NCBI RefSeq assembly: GCF_010389155.1
Contig: NC_057764.1
Coordinates: 5,084,001-5,148,000, forward strand
Origin: Erigeron canadensis
Lineage: Eukaryota > Streptophyta > Magnoliopsida > Asterales > Asteraceae
Length of the DNA stretch: 64,000 nucleotides
Direction of reading: 5' to 3'
Shown here one piece after another: positions 10,758-21,947 of the stretch (the stretch's first letter is position 1; every line of letters starts with the position of its first letter). The notes under the pieces were generated by a model. That model was not told where the DNA came from. It was given only the letters and a program-made list of their open reading frames with translations, and ran no database searches. The position numbers and the translations under genes are program-made.

Positions 10758-11075
10758 GATCCCTGTTGCTTTGGGAAAAAGCAAAATAAAGGCAATGGAA
10801 AGCCAAAAGTTTCCATCCAGTCCACAGCAAACGGCTGTGGTAACGACACATAAAATCCGTTGATCCCTGATGCTTTGGGAAAAATCATAACAAAAGTAAT
10901 AGGGTGTTGAAAGTCCCTATCTAGTCCAGCAGCAAACGGCTGCTGGTAAACACTTCTAAAATCCCTTGATCCCTGATGCTATGGGAAAAAGCATAACAAA
11001 AGTAATAGGGTGCTGAAAGTCCCTATCTAGTCCAGCAGCAAACGGCTGCTGGTAAAGACTTTTAAAATCCGTTGA
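10758..11075 (+). repeat. Three ~106-bp tandem repeats with a covarying hairpin (E1)
   Basis: Repeat starts (GATCCCTG...) are at 10758, 10862 and 10968, so the period is 104-106 bp. Each unit carries a hairpin: CCACAGC/GCTGTGG (10822-10840), then CCAGCAGC/GCTGCTGG (10926-10946 and 11032-11052), all with an AAACG loop. The shorter stem in unit 1 has lost one base from each arm at the paired position. E3 has the same block on the minus strand (hairpins 37636-37656, 37742-37762, 37848-37868). It lies between the RNase H stop and the third ORF. Confidence 0.85.
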
Positions 11076-11447
11076 TGGCTGAAAATTTGCCAAAAATTGT
11101 TTAATGTCCATCAGCATCCACTCTTTGTCTTTGTGGTGCTGATTAAAACTTAGTAACCATTATTTCTTCAGAATTATATAAACTCTTAAGTGGATACCTC
11201 AATTTATCTGAGTGTATTCCACTACGTATTTTTGTTAATATTTTATTATATATATCTCAAACGGTTACCTCGATTTTCTCCCAAATGGGCAACTTGTACA
11301 CTGTACGCGCCTTATGAACTCGAGTACAGTTGAAATCGTGGTTCATATAGTCACATCATACCTCTCTCATACGTATACATACAGTGTCCTATAATTTTAA
11401 AATATTATTTTTTATGCCACGTATGAAAGAGAGTACACATGACAACT

Positions 11448-11490
11448 CACTTTTTGCAGTCATGGGACCCATATCCATGCCATATATATG
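11448..11490 (+). promoter_or_regulatory. Possible acceptor or promoter ahead of the third ORF
   Basis: CACTTTTTGCAG|TCATGGGACCC resembles a 3' splice site. It is followed by CCATATATATGCATATC, a TATA-like run about 130 nt before the ORF's ATG. E3 keeps both (CTTTTACAG and CATATATATGG, 37190-37225 on the minus strand), although neighbouring sequence has drifted. The third ORF is too far from the 5' end for simple scanning, so a subgenomic mRNA made by splicing or an internal promoter is inferred. Confidence 0.35.
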
Positions 11491-11613
11491 CATATCTCTT
11501 CCTCTTCACCTTCCTTTACGTTCATTTCTTTCGTTCTAAACTTTCAAAATCTTTCATATTCCCTCAAAAACATTCATCTTTCTAATCTTCTTGTATCTTC
11601 ACTCTCATCTAAA

Positions 11614-14600
11614 ATGGCTTCTTCATCTGCTCCTGAACACCAAAATCTTTCTTATCTCAACTCTAAAGTATATGATAATGAAGGCATCAATCCTTCTAAT
11701 CAAGTATCCTTCCAAGCTTCAAAACTGGTCATCAAGGCTAACAACTATCTGGGATCTGAAGAGATCCCATCTAAAACCAAAGGATACTTCTCTATGTTGG
11801 ATTTCATCATGGGATGTCCTGCCAGAAAGGCCATTTACTCTGATCCAAAGGAAATGTGTGTCCACCTCTTGAGAGAGTTTTGGTGGACATGTGATTATAA
11901 GGTTGCCAGTAGCACCATCACTGGAACTGTACTTAAAGGAGAACACACTATTTCCATCTCTGTAGACTCATTAAGAGATGCTCTTCGTCTTCCTAAACAA
12001 TCAGAAGAGCATCCATATGTGGAGTTGGTCCCCATTGGAGTGTGGAAGGAATGGTTGTTAACCATTGGGTATGGGACCAACATGGAACCTGCACAACCTG
12101 TGCACAACAACCCTCAGAAGAAATATCTGCCAGGAGTATGGAGGCTGCTGTTCACCCATGTAATCCAGTGTCTGGGTGGCAACAGTGGCTCTTTTGATCA
12201 AGCCACTGCTGCACAAATGCAGATGATATATCCGCTGGCAAATGGTTGCAACATTGACTTTGCCAGCGTAATTTTTGAAGACCTGAAGGGGAAGGTCACA
12301 ATAAAGAACAGATCAAGCTCAGTGCCCTTTACACGCTTTCTCTCATTGATTTTCAAGAAGGAGCTGAAGGAAAAATATCTCCATGAAGGGGCTCAATTCA
12401 TTCTCTCTCCAAGGGTAGCAAGCTCTGTTTATAAGATTCCCGCTTGTGACCCTGAGCAGTTCAATTCAAAGTATGCTGTGCTCACCCCAGCAATGAAACA
12501 GGTACTTTATTCTGTATATCCTGACGTCTATAGACCCAACCCGCCTGGAGCTGGTATGCTGATAATCCCCCCAGCAACCTCCAAAGCTCCCAAGAAAACC
12601 AAAACACTTGCATCTTCTTCCACTTCACCTCCCGCTGCTGTCCGAAAACAGTAGCAACGAGTATCAAAGGGCAAAACTACTAAGGTTAAGAAGTCCTCAC
12701 TGCCCACGGACAATAGAGACCCAACCAGCCCATCAGTAGCCTCAAAAAAGGCTGCTGATGAGAAAAAAGGTAACCGCAAGCAACCACCTCAAACTTCTGT
12801 AGGCGAGGTTGGTGAAGATTAATGGCCACCCCAGCCCATTAGAGTTGAGTCCACCGAACAAATCTTTCCCTCTTCTTCTTCTCAACCCTCTGAGTCGTTG
12901 TCAGCAGCCATATCATAGGTGATGCTAGAGACAACAAAGTTTACGGCCAATGATGCTTTGGTGATACAACACACTGAAGCTGAGGCACACGGTTCCCCTA
13001 CCCCTCTAAATTTCTCGTTGGATGAAAGGATGGAGGTTGAGGTTGGTAATGTAGAGGAAGAAGGAAATGTTGAAGAAGATAATGATGATGAGGAAAGTGA
13101 TCTTGAGTTGGGAGAGTTTGTTGCTGACGAATTCCAGTTGGATTCCTCCATCCAGGCTGATGAAATTGAGGAAAGTGATATGGAGGTTGAAGAGGAGGCT
13201 GCTGCTGCTGATGAAAATGCAGTAGTCATCAATGAAAATGTTGAAGCTGTTGCTGCTGATGACATTGCAGCAGCTGACAACGAAAATGTACAAGAAGCTG
13301 CTGCTGATGACAATGCAGCAGCTAATCCTGGAGAAACTGAGGTGCTAACTCTTGCTACTCCTGTCGATTCTCAAATTGCTGACAGGCTGGCCAGAGTGGA
13401 ACACCAGTTAAATGATCTCACCAAGGCTGCCACACTCGCTGTTCAACTTAAAACTCATGAAGATGACAGATTGGTGAAGATCTTGGAGAGCTGGTACAAC
13501 AAGCAAAACGAAAACACTGCCAGCATTGAGACTCTTAAAGAAAAATCTGTCTCTATGGCTGCTGATCAAGAAAAGCTGCGCACTTATACAAATGTTATCA
13601 AAAGGGATCAGCAGGCCATTGGTGGGTTCTCACGATCGCTATGCAAAATTGGAACTGCTGTACAGTTCTCAGCAAAGAAGGCATCCAGCTGCAGTGAATC
13701 TGCTGCTGCTGAAGTAAAAACAGTTGCTGACCTTGTTTCTCGTCTTACCTCCCAGGTTGAAGACAACACCAAGGCTATCAATGCCTTGGAAAGTACAGTG
13801 GCCAGTCTTCCTCCTCCTCAAGTCTCATTTACGGAGGAAGATCGTAAGTGCCAACAAAAGTTGGAGCAAGAGGTTGGGGACATTAAGAAGATGTTGTCCC
13901 AACTTCTTCAACAGCAGGCAGCTCCAACAGCGACAGTGGAGGTAGTAATTAATGATACTACCTCCAAGGGGGAGAAAGTTGATGCTGCCGTAATGGCACT
14001 TGTCAGTGAAGCTGTTAACAAAGCTGTAAATGATATATATGAAGCTTCAGCTGACAAGGTTGCAAGTGAAGAAAACACTGCAGCGGCCACTGATAAACAA
14101 GATGAACTGGCAATAGTGGCCATCAGTGAAGACAAGGTTAACTCTCCCCCTGCTAATGTTGAGGGGGAGACAAGAATTGATGAAGTTCCCCCTGCTGATG
14201 TTGAGGGGGAGACAGTTGGAGAGGCAAGTGCTGAGGGGGAGCAACAATTGATAGTTGCTGAAGCTCCCCAAATTGAAGAAGAGGAAATGAGTCCTCGTGC
14301 AGTCAGAACAGCTTGGGAAGTCGGATTTGCACAAGAAATGGCTAGGGACACATCCAGGGAAGTGCTCAATATTTTCCATCCTCGCTTCCTTGGAAATGCT
14401 GAAGTCTCTAAAATAACAGCAACACAAAGAAAGCAGCTGACTGATACTGGTTTTTTCAAGAGTCCCTCGCCTCTGACTGCACAAAATGTATCCATCACAT
14501 CCCCAGCAGGAAATCAGTTTCAAGTCATCGACATATTATCAATTACTGATGAGGGAAAAACTCAAGAGGAGGCCCTGGAGGAGCTGGATAGGCTGAAAGC

Positions 14601-15510
14601 AAATAAAGAAAATGAAAAGAAAAATCTTGAGTATATCAAGCAGCTGGCCCTCTTGGAGAAAGATGAGATGGATGGAGAGCAAAGAATGCGGCTGACCACT
14701 GGTGGGTCTGAAGCTCTCTACAGGCAAAAGCAAGCTGATGTAGAGCAGCTACTGAAGGAAAAGAGAGAAAAATTTGAAGTAGAGAAGGCCAAATGGTTGA
14801 AGATCATGAATGATAGGAAGAGGCCTGAGAGAATCACATCAGTTGAAGCTCATAAAGCTGCCATGGGAACTAAAACCAATCTGAAGTTCCTAAGGGAAGG
14901 ACACAGTGCCCCAACCAAGATTGAAGATGTAAAGCTGACCAACTTAGGGGCTTCAGAGTGGTATGAAATCTATATGATTATCAAGGATAAAAAGGCTGCC
15001 AGCTATGAACAACTTCAGGGGATGCTGAAAAATTACTTTGAAAAGGCACTGAAGTTTGAAACCAAGTTCAAGGCAGACCTACCCATGCTGAGGGCAGTCT
15101 TTGGATCTCCAGCAGCTGTCTCCTCTTCAGTAGGCAAGCGTGTCCTGAAAAGAAAGCGTGCCATGCAACCCTTGCCTGTTGACCTTCCTCCTATCTCTAG
15201 TGATGTTGGATTGAATTTGAGGCTTCCTCCCAGGTGCTCTTTTGAAGAAGGGAAAATACTTGAAGACCCTGCTGGCATATTCTTCCAAAATTTCAGAAAC
15301 GATCAACTCTTATTTAGAATGGCAGAAATTGAACAAGCATCTACTGGTTTCCTGATCAGCATCAGAAGAAGATTTGCAAAGATGATTAGTGCTAGATCTG
15401 TAATCAGCAAGATTGATGAGGAATTAATGAAGCCAACGAGAAGAGAAGATTCAGTGCTGAGAATTGCCAAGCAGGAAGACGCTTGGGAGATAGAAGCTGC
15501 TAATCTTTAG
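11614..15510 (+). pseudogene. E1 third ORF (aORF), ~1,298 aa, three nonsense changes
   Basis: Start ATG at 11614 (MASSSAPEHQNLSYL); the frame upstream is open by chance. The frame is uninterrupted for 1,298 codons except TAG 12652, TAA 12820 and TAG 12916, each a C-to-T change relative to E3. Residues 1-330 look globular (FWWTCDYK, KKYLPGVWRLLFTHVIQCLGG, RFLSLIF). Then come a Lys/Pro-rich linker, an Asp/Glu-rich stretch (about 13000-13330), coiled coils (about 13370-13900 and 14540-14800) and a C-terminal region with KRVLKRKR. No signal peptide or membrane segment is visible. From memory, the N-terminal part matches a 'putative plant transposon protein' family seen in Asteraceae copia elements; its function is unknown. 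It occupies the env position of Sireviruses but does not look like an envelope. Confidence 0.85.
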
Positions 15511-15623
15511 ATGTCAACTTTGTAAAAGCTTTATGCTTAGCTTGTAATTCACTTTGATGATATAAAAGACATCTTTTGTTCATATTACATTCTTCTTACT
15601 TATTCTGCAAGTCTCTTCAGCGA

Positions 15624-15635
15624 ATAGGGGGAGAT
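15624..15635 (+). promoter_or_regulatory. E1 polypurine tract
   Basis: AATAGGGGGAGAT directly precedes the 3' LTR. This purine run would resist RNase H and prime plus-strand synthesis. The E3 equivalent is ATAGGGGGAGAT on the minus strand at 33242-33253. Confidence 0.85.
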
Positions 15636-16283
15636 TGTTGAGACCTGGATTTGTTGATAAGACTTACTTGCTGACATGCATAGTCAGCAAGTCTTCAATG
15701 AGTCCAATGACTCTCTTCAGCGGGTTGCATGCTGACCAAAAGTTCATCATGGCGGGAAGCATTCAAATCACATGAAGACAAGAGTCACATGGTGATTCTT
15801 CCAACTGTAACGTGCCTTAAATGGCAAAGATACATGTTGGGACCAAATCAAGGGTTCTCTCTCTCATGCCCGATTTGGTATAGAAGACAAGGGCACATGA
15901 TTCAAGTACCATGAGCCAATTGGATGTCGACAACCACCATCAAGTCACAATCAAAGAAGGCTGTGTTGCCCCAAGTCTTCCTCTATATAAAGCAACACAG
16001 CCACATTGTATCAAGTGTGTTAGTCACCTTGAAAGTGTGTATCACTTGTAATTGTTTAAGTTTTTAGTGTGTCTAGGCTTAGCAATTACCATTGTTCTTT
16101 TGTATTCTTGTAAGTCAAGTGTGTAAGATCAACCATGTATTCATCGTTTAATCAATGATACATATGATTATCCTTGCATTGATGTACTACAATTGACCTT
16201 GATATTGTTCTTGTGATTTACTTGCTTATTCACTTTCTTGTCTAATTTAAATAAAGCATAAGTTGTGCATTCGTGGACCATCA
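15636..16283 (+). repeat. E1 3' LTR
   Basis: 648 bp, the same length as the 5' LTR, with about 18 substitutions and no indels by eye. TATATAAA is at 15984-15991 with its inverted-repeat arms intact. Confidence 0.95.
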
Positions 16284-16288
16284 CATCT

Positions 16289-16407
16289 CATAAGAGGCTC
16301 ATATATTTATAGTACAATTGTAACTTCTTCTCCAAGTCGTAATCTTCCAATATGCATTAAAGATCTCCTAAAAGATATGGACATCCATTCCATTAATATT
16401 CATAACA
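16289..16407 (-). repeat. Left LTR of the composite, part 2
   Basis: Continues the LTR interrupted by E1, from CATAAGAGGCTC to CATAACA, and matches 20119-20237. A polypurine-type TTCCCCCTTGG follows immediately. Confidence 0.85.
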
Positions 16408-19400
16408 TTCCCCCTTGGATGTCCATTGACTAAAGACATTATGCCTCGTTAAAACCTTACTAGATAAAACCCAATGGGACAAAAATCTAGTGAAGGGAAA
16501 AGGGTACATAATTCTTTCGATACGCTTGGGGATGTTGCCTCGCTAAAAATCTTGACAGGAAAACCCAGTGGGACAAAGCCTTGCTCAAGGGAAAAAGAGT
16601 GCAACTAGTATCTTCTCCCCCTCATGATCACATCACTTAAAAATTGTCATTATTACCAAATAATGCATGACATATGAAGTGTCTTAACAATATAAACTTC
16701 ATTGCTTCTCATACAAATGAAATCCTCAAATATTATTCTCTTCACATATATTCACATACCATTTTTGAGGATAAGTAATACATCATGCATCTCATTTAAG
16801 TACATTCTCATACTTCACAAGTTACACATTGCCAATAAACTCAAGCTCGAACTGCGAGAATAATTAGTGTTTCAATGATACATCTAAACCAATAATGTGA
16901 TCATTATCTAAAAAGTCATAAAAGGAGCATTTTGAGCATCATGTGACCTCATAATCATGAGCGTCTTTTATTATCAATATCAAGTATATTTGTTATCTTT
17001 CTCTCCTATTTGTCATGATACACATTGATTTATTCTTAACATATTAAATTCATAGATCAAGACAAACCTTGTCTTTCATATCCCATTCATTAATTCAATC
17101 ACCATTGAATACTCCCTCAGAGTTCCATCGACATTCAAATTATCATAATTGCATGAAATTTATATCATATCCAAATCCGGATTTCCTTATAAATTTCAAC
17201 CATAATAATTTCAACGACAAACAATATTTTCGAGAATTTTCCACACGTGTTTCAATCATTTTTAATCACGAGACATGCTTCATGCATTTTATATCCCTTA
17301 TGGAATCTCAACTTCAAATGAGCTCTATTTTTATATACTAGACGCGAATCAATACTTTCTTATTTTGTCAGACTTTTATCTTAGTTGCTTCCACCATATA
17401 ATTTCTGCACTTTCAAGTGCTTGGACTTCATGTCCCAAACTACTAGCGTCTTTTCATCTTAGCCAATCATTCATAACATATTAATTTATGTGCATGTATG
17501 CTTTCAAGATCCTCACATTATTCATACTCTTAGCGCTATCATATTCAATCAATGACGACGTTGTTTTTATTTATTTTTCGATTCCACAATTCTTTAGACA
17601 TGTCACAACTCATTGAGATCTCATTATTTCCAGGTACCCGAGGTTTCTCAAAAACCTCCATGTCTAGTTTCTCATCATTAGTCTCTTTTAGGGTTTTTCT
17701 ACCTTGACTTTGACCATCTTAATTTTATGCTCCTTTTCATTCGAGGTTTCTTAATTGGAATCGACTTTTCTCTACCACTTTCGAATGTGCATAGACTAAA
17801 TATCAAACGGAGCATAAGCAGCTTTTTGGTCAGTTAACATTGCTGGCAATTGCTAAACATTCTAAATGAATTATCCCACAAACTTAAAGCTTATATTCAT
17901 TGGTGTGTGAATCTTTGATAATTCATTCTTACTTCTTTAGCTGCTTTCCACTTTCCCTAATGTTGGGAACATCTCCCCCTAATGTTGGGAAAACTAAATC
18001 TTGTCAATGATAAACTTAAGCCATAAACAAATCTTCCAATGATGGCTTTATTGAATACGTACACCTCTTTCATGTTTTAACTCATACCCAAAACAACCAT
18101 ACTAATATCTAGTTTAATCAGACAGTTTCGAACTGAATCAAAGCATGAGCCTACACACTTTCAAGGAACGTCTATTTTCCTAACATTATTTCCAACATTC
18201 TTTGAAGTCTCATCTTTATGCATTATGGTGGAGCAACTTAATCATATATTGCACATTCAAAACTCTTATGAGACATATGTGGTTTCTGACCTTAAACCAA
18301 TTTCAATGGGGAGGAAACACGATAAATTCTTGGCATGATGCGAATTCAAATTATTGCATGTTAAATAATAACATGGCCCCAAAACTACAAGTCATTCTAT
18401 TTGCTCTCAAATGATCTTTGTAAAATTAATCATTATTGCCAGTACAATATGGAATATGCTCTCAATCTTATAACTTGAGCAAATAATCACGCAAGCTTCA
18501 TGTTGCGATTTTGATGACCCATTTAGACGATGCATCGATTTAAAAACACTAAATGGTCAATACGAACGATGTATAGGCCTGCTTACATCTCCTTTATAAA
18601 TGTTCCTTTAATTTAAGGAATTCAATCCTTATTATAGTTGGCATATACTTTGTTATAGAGAAAATAATTACAATCCAAATAATCAATTGAAGAACCTCGT
18701 TGTTCTTTTTACATATTTCGCATACTTATTGATCTGGGATGATCCAACCGGTCATACCAATTACTCATACATATTCAATGTCTATAAACTTTCGTTTAGA
18801 CTCATATGTGCTTTAATACAATAACACAAAAGATATTAGTGTATAATCATAGTTTAACTTTGATATAATAATAATCACAAGTAAAATTTATCTTTATCTA
18901 CTCTGCTACTCATAATTCTTTTATTCATGGATAATAAATGATAACATTGACATAAACATAACAAGTTTGTGCATGTCTTCAATACTTTAACACATTCAAG
19001 ATGAGATTCACAAACTAGGACCATTAATTACAAAACAATAATGTTGATCTTAAAAAAAATTTAACAATATATATCACAATAGCATATACTCCGTATTTAA
19101 GGTTAAGCTCAGATAATAACCCACCTAAATATATTTTGTCATGTTCGTACTCTAAATATAATTTGTCATGTTCATAATTATAATTAATTATATTTATATA
19201 TATATATATTTATTTAGTCTACTCCACAAAACTTGTTATAAGAAAATTTATAATCAATCTAGTAGTCTCTCTTTATAATTCAATCCAACGAACACGTACA
19301 ACAATACTAATGATTAATTGCAAATTTACACTCTAATGATTGTGTTTTTAAGTCTAATATGCGAAGTTCTAAATATATTATTGAATCGGTCGATGATAAT

Positions 19401-19734
19401 ATCATCGGTAATGTGTAGATCAACAAAAACCTCAAAATAACAACCATGCATAAAATCACTTCAAATAATTAACACATATTAATACTTATGTACAATTCAA
19501 AATTAACCTACTCAGAAGAATCATGAACGTGAAACTAGCCAACTACACATGCATATAAATTATAATAACATATCTAATAGTAAAATATGATTACCTGCAT
19601 CGGTATTCGGTAGTCACGATTAATATGAATATACATAGTACCTTTGTTATTACTCGAAATATCGGATCCTTAACAAATCGGCAATAAAACTTTATTTAGA
19701 TTTTAGAGACTCGTGCCGATAACGTATTGTAAAA
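16408..19734. other. Internal region of the composite, no intact ORF
   Basis: About 3.3 kb of AT-rich sequence without a credible coding frame. Near the left end two diverged ~95-bp units (about 16441 and 16535) each read GCCTCG-TAAAA...AAAACCCARTGGGACAAA...AAGGGAAAA, a motif common near the 3' ends of plant copia elements. The rest may be decayed copia pol on the minus strand, but I could not align it by eye. Confidence 0.5.
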
Positions 19735-19926
19735 CTACAAAGAACAAACAATAAAGAAGACAAGAGAATATAGAGAGAATTAATGGAGTTCAATCTTATT
19801 AATCTCATTATTACATTTGTTTATGTAGATACAAGATGGAGTCTTCTCCAAGATACAAATCTCTCTAACATAATACAAAGATATTGTTACCATATATGGA
19901 CATCCATCTAATATTTATTCATAATA
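19735..19926 (-). repeat. Third, diverged LTR of the composite
   Basis: TATTGTAAAACTACAAAGAA...TTCATAATA, 192 bp, shares the start, middle (GACAAGAGAATATAGAGAG, TGGACATCCATC) and end of the outer LTRs, with many differences. It has a primer-site-like CGTGCCGATAACG on its left and a polypurine-like TTCCCCCTTGGATG on its right, so it belongs to units on both sides. Confidence 0.65.
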
Positions 19927-20033
19927 TTCCCCCTTGGATGCGGACGTAAACCCGTATATTCGAAAGCGTGAAACTTTGAATTTTCAGCCGTGAAAAAAAA
20001 AAGGTTTTGAAAAGCATATTCGTGCTGATAACG

Positions 20034-20237
20034 TGTTGTGAAATTGTAAAACAAGAACAATAGAAAATAATAAAGAAAACAAGAGAATGGAGAGAATGGA
20101 GAATTATATTATTCATCTCATAAGAGGCTCATATATTTATAGTACAATTATAACTTCTTCTCCAAGTCGTAATCTTCCAATATGCATAAAAGATCTCCTA
20201 AAAGATATGGACATCCATTCCATAAATATTCATAACA
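20034..20237 (-). repeat. Right LTR of the composite
   Basis: TGTTGTGAAATTGT...CATAACA, 204 bp, followed by the ATTTT duplication. Primer-site-like CGTGCTGATAACG adjoins it on the left, so the sense strand is minus. Confidence 0.85.
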
Positions 20238-20242
20238 ATTTT

Positions 20243-21192
20243 TAGTTTTTTTGTTACATTGGATTTTTAATGAGGTGTTATCTTTTTTTATTTATTTAAA
20301 TTGATATATCTATGTGGCCATGCATGATCTTAAATAATCAATTTTAAGTTTAATCATCAATCATAATCTTAATCATTAATACTTATTTTTTTTATTTTAT
20401 ATACATGAACAAATATTACATACATTATACTATGATTTTTTGTTATTTCACTTATAATTATTTGTTATGTCCCAAGGTGTCTCAATATAACAAAGTATAA
20501 TAGACACAAAATAGTTGTAGAGGGGGGTGAATACAACTTTTCCTTCATCTTTACAAACTTTTAATCTGGGTTTTAAGGACTCAGTTTATAACTAAAGAAG
20601 ATAAAGAACAGGATTCAATAAAACAGTAAAGTAGTAAATATAAAAGACATTCTTGCACACAGATTGTAATTTTTCAATGTAACTCTTTATTAAGAAGTAA
20701 TCTATACAAAGAATTACAGGGTTGTTACGGAAACAAGATAGCCTATAGATATCTAAACAACCCTTTGAAATGACAAATTACAATCAATAAGTTTCTACTC
20801 AAAAGGATCAGCCCAAGCTGATCACTAACAGACTAAGTTGTGTGTAAGAGCAGATAAACTTGATATGAAGAATGATTCTCAGGAATGTCACGTATATGCA
20901 TACATGGAATGAGGCTTTTCATAGGCGAAAACCCTTCTTCTCTTGGTGTCCAATGCAGCTACGTATCACAATTTTGATGGATGATAAAGGGAATATTTGA
21001 TCGTGCCTTTCATGGTACTTGTGGTCCCTCACGTCTGCAACACATTCTCTTTCACCTAATCACAGTATGGATACGCATATGTAAAGCCAACCACATACCA
21101 ACATGGATTGTAGGAACCTTCCTATTCACGTCATTTGTCCTTATCAACAAATCCTAGGTTGTTATCTTCATTTGATTATCAGACACAGATTG
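20243..21192. other. AT-rich flank and an unassigned repeat-like stretch
   Basis: 20243-20450 is AT-rich with nothing recognisable. From about 20455 (TGTCCCAAGGTGTCTCAATA) to 21192 the sequence contains AGAGGGGGGTGAATACAAC, a phrase I have seen in plant LTR elements, but no pair or boundary is visible. The five bases before E2 are GATTG. Confidence 0.3.
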
Positions 21193-21830
21193 TGTTGAGT
21201 CTTGGATTCGCTGATAAGACTTGCTCGTTGACGTGTGTCATCAGCGAGTGTTCAGCGAGTCGAGTGACTCTCTTCAGTGGGTTGTATGCTGCCCAAATTG
21301 TTAGTCAAGGCGGGAAGATTTCAAACCAGATGAAGACAAGAGTCACATGGTGGTTCTTCCAACTTTAAAATACCTTAGATGGCAAAGGTACAAAACAAGG
21401 GTTTTCTCTCTCATACCCGTTTTGGTAAAGAAGACAAGGGCTCTTACATGGAAGTACAAGGAGCCAATGGGACGTCGACAACCACCATCTATCACCATCA
21501 AAGGAAGGCTATGTTTCCCTAATTCCTCCTCTATAAAAGGCAACACAGCCGCATAGTATCAAGTGTGTTTGTCACCTCAAAAGTGTGTGTCACTTGTAAT
21601 TGTATAAGTTTTTAGTGTGTCTAGACTTAGCAGTTACTTTGTTCATTTGTATTCTTGTAAGTCAAGTTTGTAATATCGATCATGTATTCATCGTTTAATC
21701 AATGATACATATGATTATACTTGCATAGATTTATTATATTTGAACTTGTCATTGTTCTTATTGATTACCTTCTTATTTAATTTCTTGTCTAGCTTAATTA
21801 TAACATCAGTTGTGCATTCGTGGACTGTCA
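21193..21830 (+). repeat. E2 5' LTR
   Basis: TGTTGAGTCTTGG...GTGGACTGTCA, 638 bp, homologous to the E1 LTR but a different subfamily. The TATA region reads CTCTATAAAAGGCAACACAGCC; the left arm of the inverted repeat is degraded (GGCTATGTTTC). The primer site TGGTATCAAAGCC follows at 21833, with one mismatch to the E1 site. Confidence 0.85.
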
Positions 21831-21947
21831 AGTGGTATCAAAGCCAGGTTCCTAAATCATTGGAACACGATCTGTTTGCCTTCTTGTGTTTACATTAATT
21901 TATGTTCTTATCTTTTCTTGAAAACCTCTTTTCTTTAAAACAAGAAC

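Larger units (their letters stand above)
3115..16283 (+). mobile_element. E1: Sirevirus-like Ty1/copia retrotransposon with third ORF
   Basis: Complete element of about 13.2 kb with equal 648-bp LTRs and perfect CATCT target duplications (3110-3114 and 16284-16288). It has an iMet-type primer site, gag, pol in protease-integrase-RT-RNaseH order, a tandem-repeat block, a long third ORF and a polypurine tract. The LTRs differ at about 18 positions counted by eye (~2.8%). Integrase and RT wording ([35 protein letters not shown]) is closest to the Sirevirus lineage, in which a long coiled-coil Gag and an extra 3' ORF are known. Every ORF is broken, so it cannot move on its own. Confidence 0.95.
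3032..20237 (-). mobile_element. Small-LTR copia composite (TRIM/LARD-like), split by E1
   Basis: A ~200-bp LTR (TGTTGTGAAA...CATAACA) occurs at 3032-3114 plus 16289-16407 and again at 20034-20237. The outer ends are flanked by perfect ATTTT duplications (3027-3031 and 20238-20242). A diverged third LTR lies at 19735-19926. Each right-hand LTR is preceded by CGTGCYGATAACG, a primer-site-like sequence on the minus strand. Each left-hand LTR is followed by TTCCCCCTTGGATG, a polypurine tract on the minus strand. The structure is therefore LTR, 3.3-kb internal, LTR, 107-bp internal, LTR. No intact ORF was found, so it is non-autonomous or very decayed. E1 sits in the left LTR. Confidence 0.75.

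Noticed and set aside
14302..14481. 180-bp E1-only block in the third ORF as a second intron
   Set aside because: Its edges are not GT...AG under any sliding of the TGCA microhomology.
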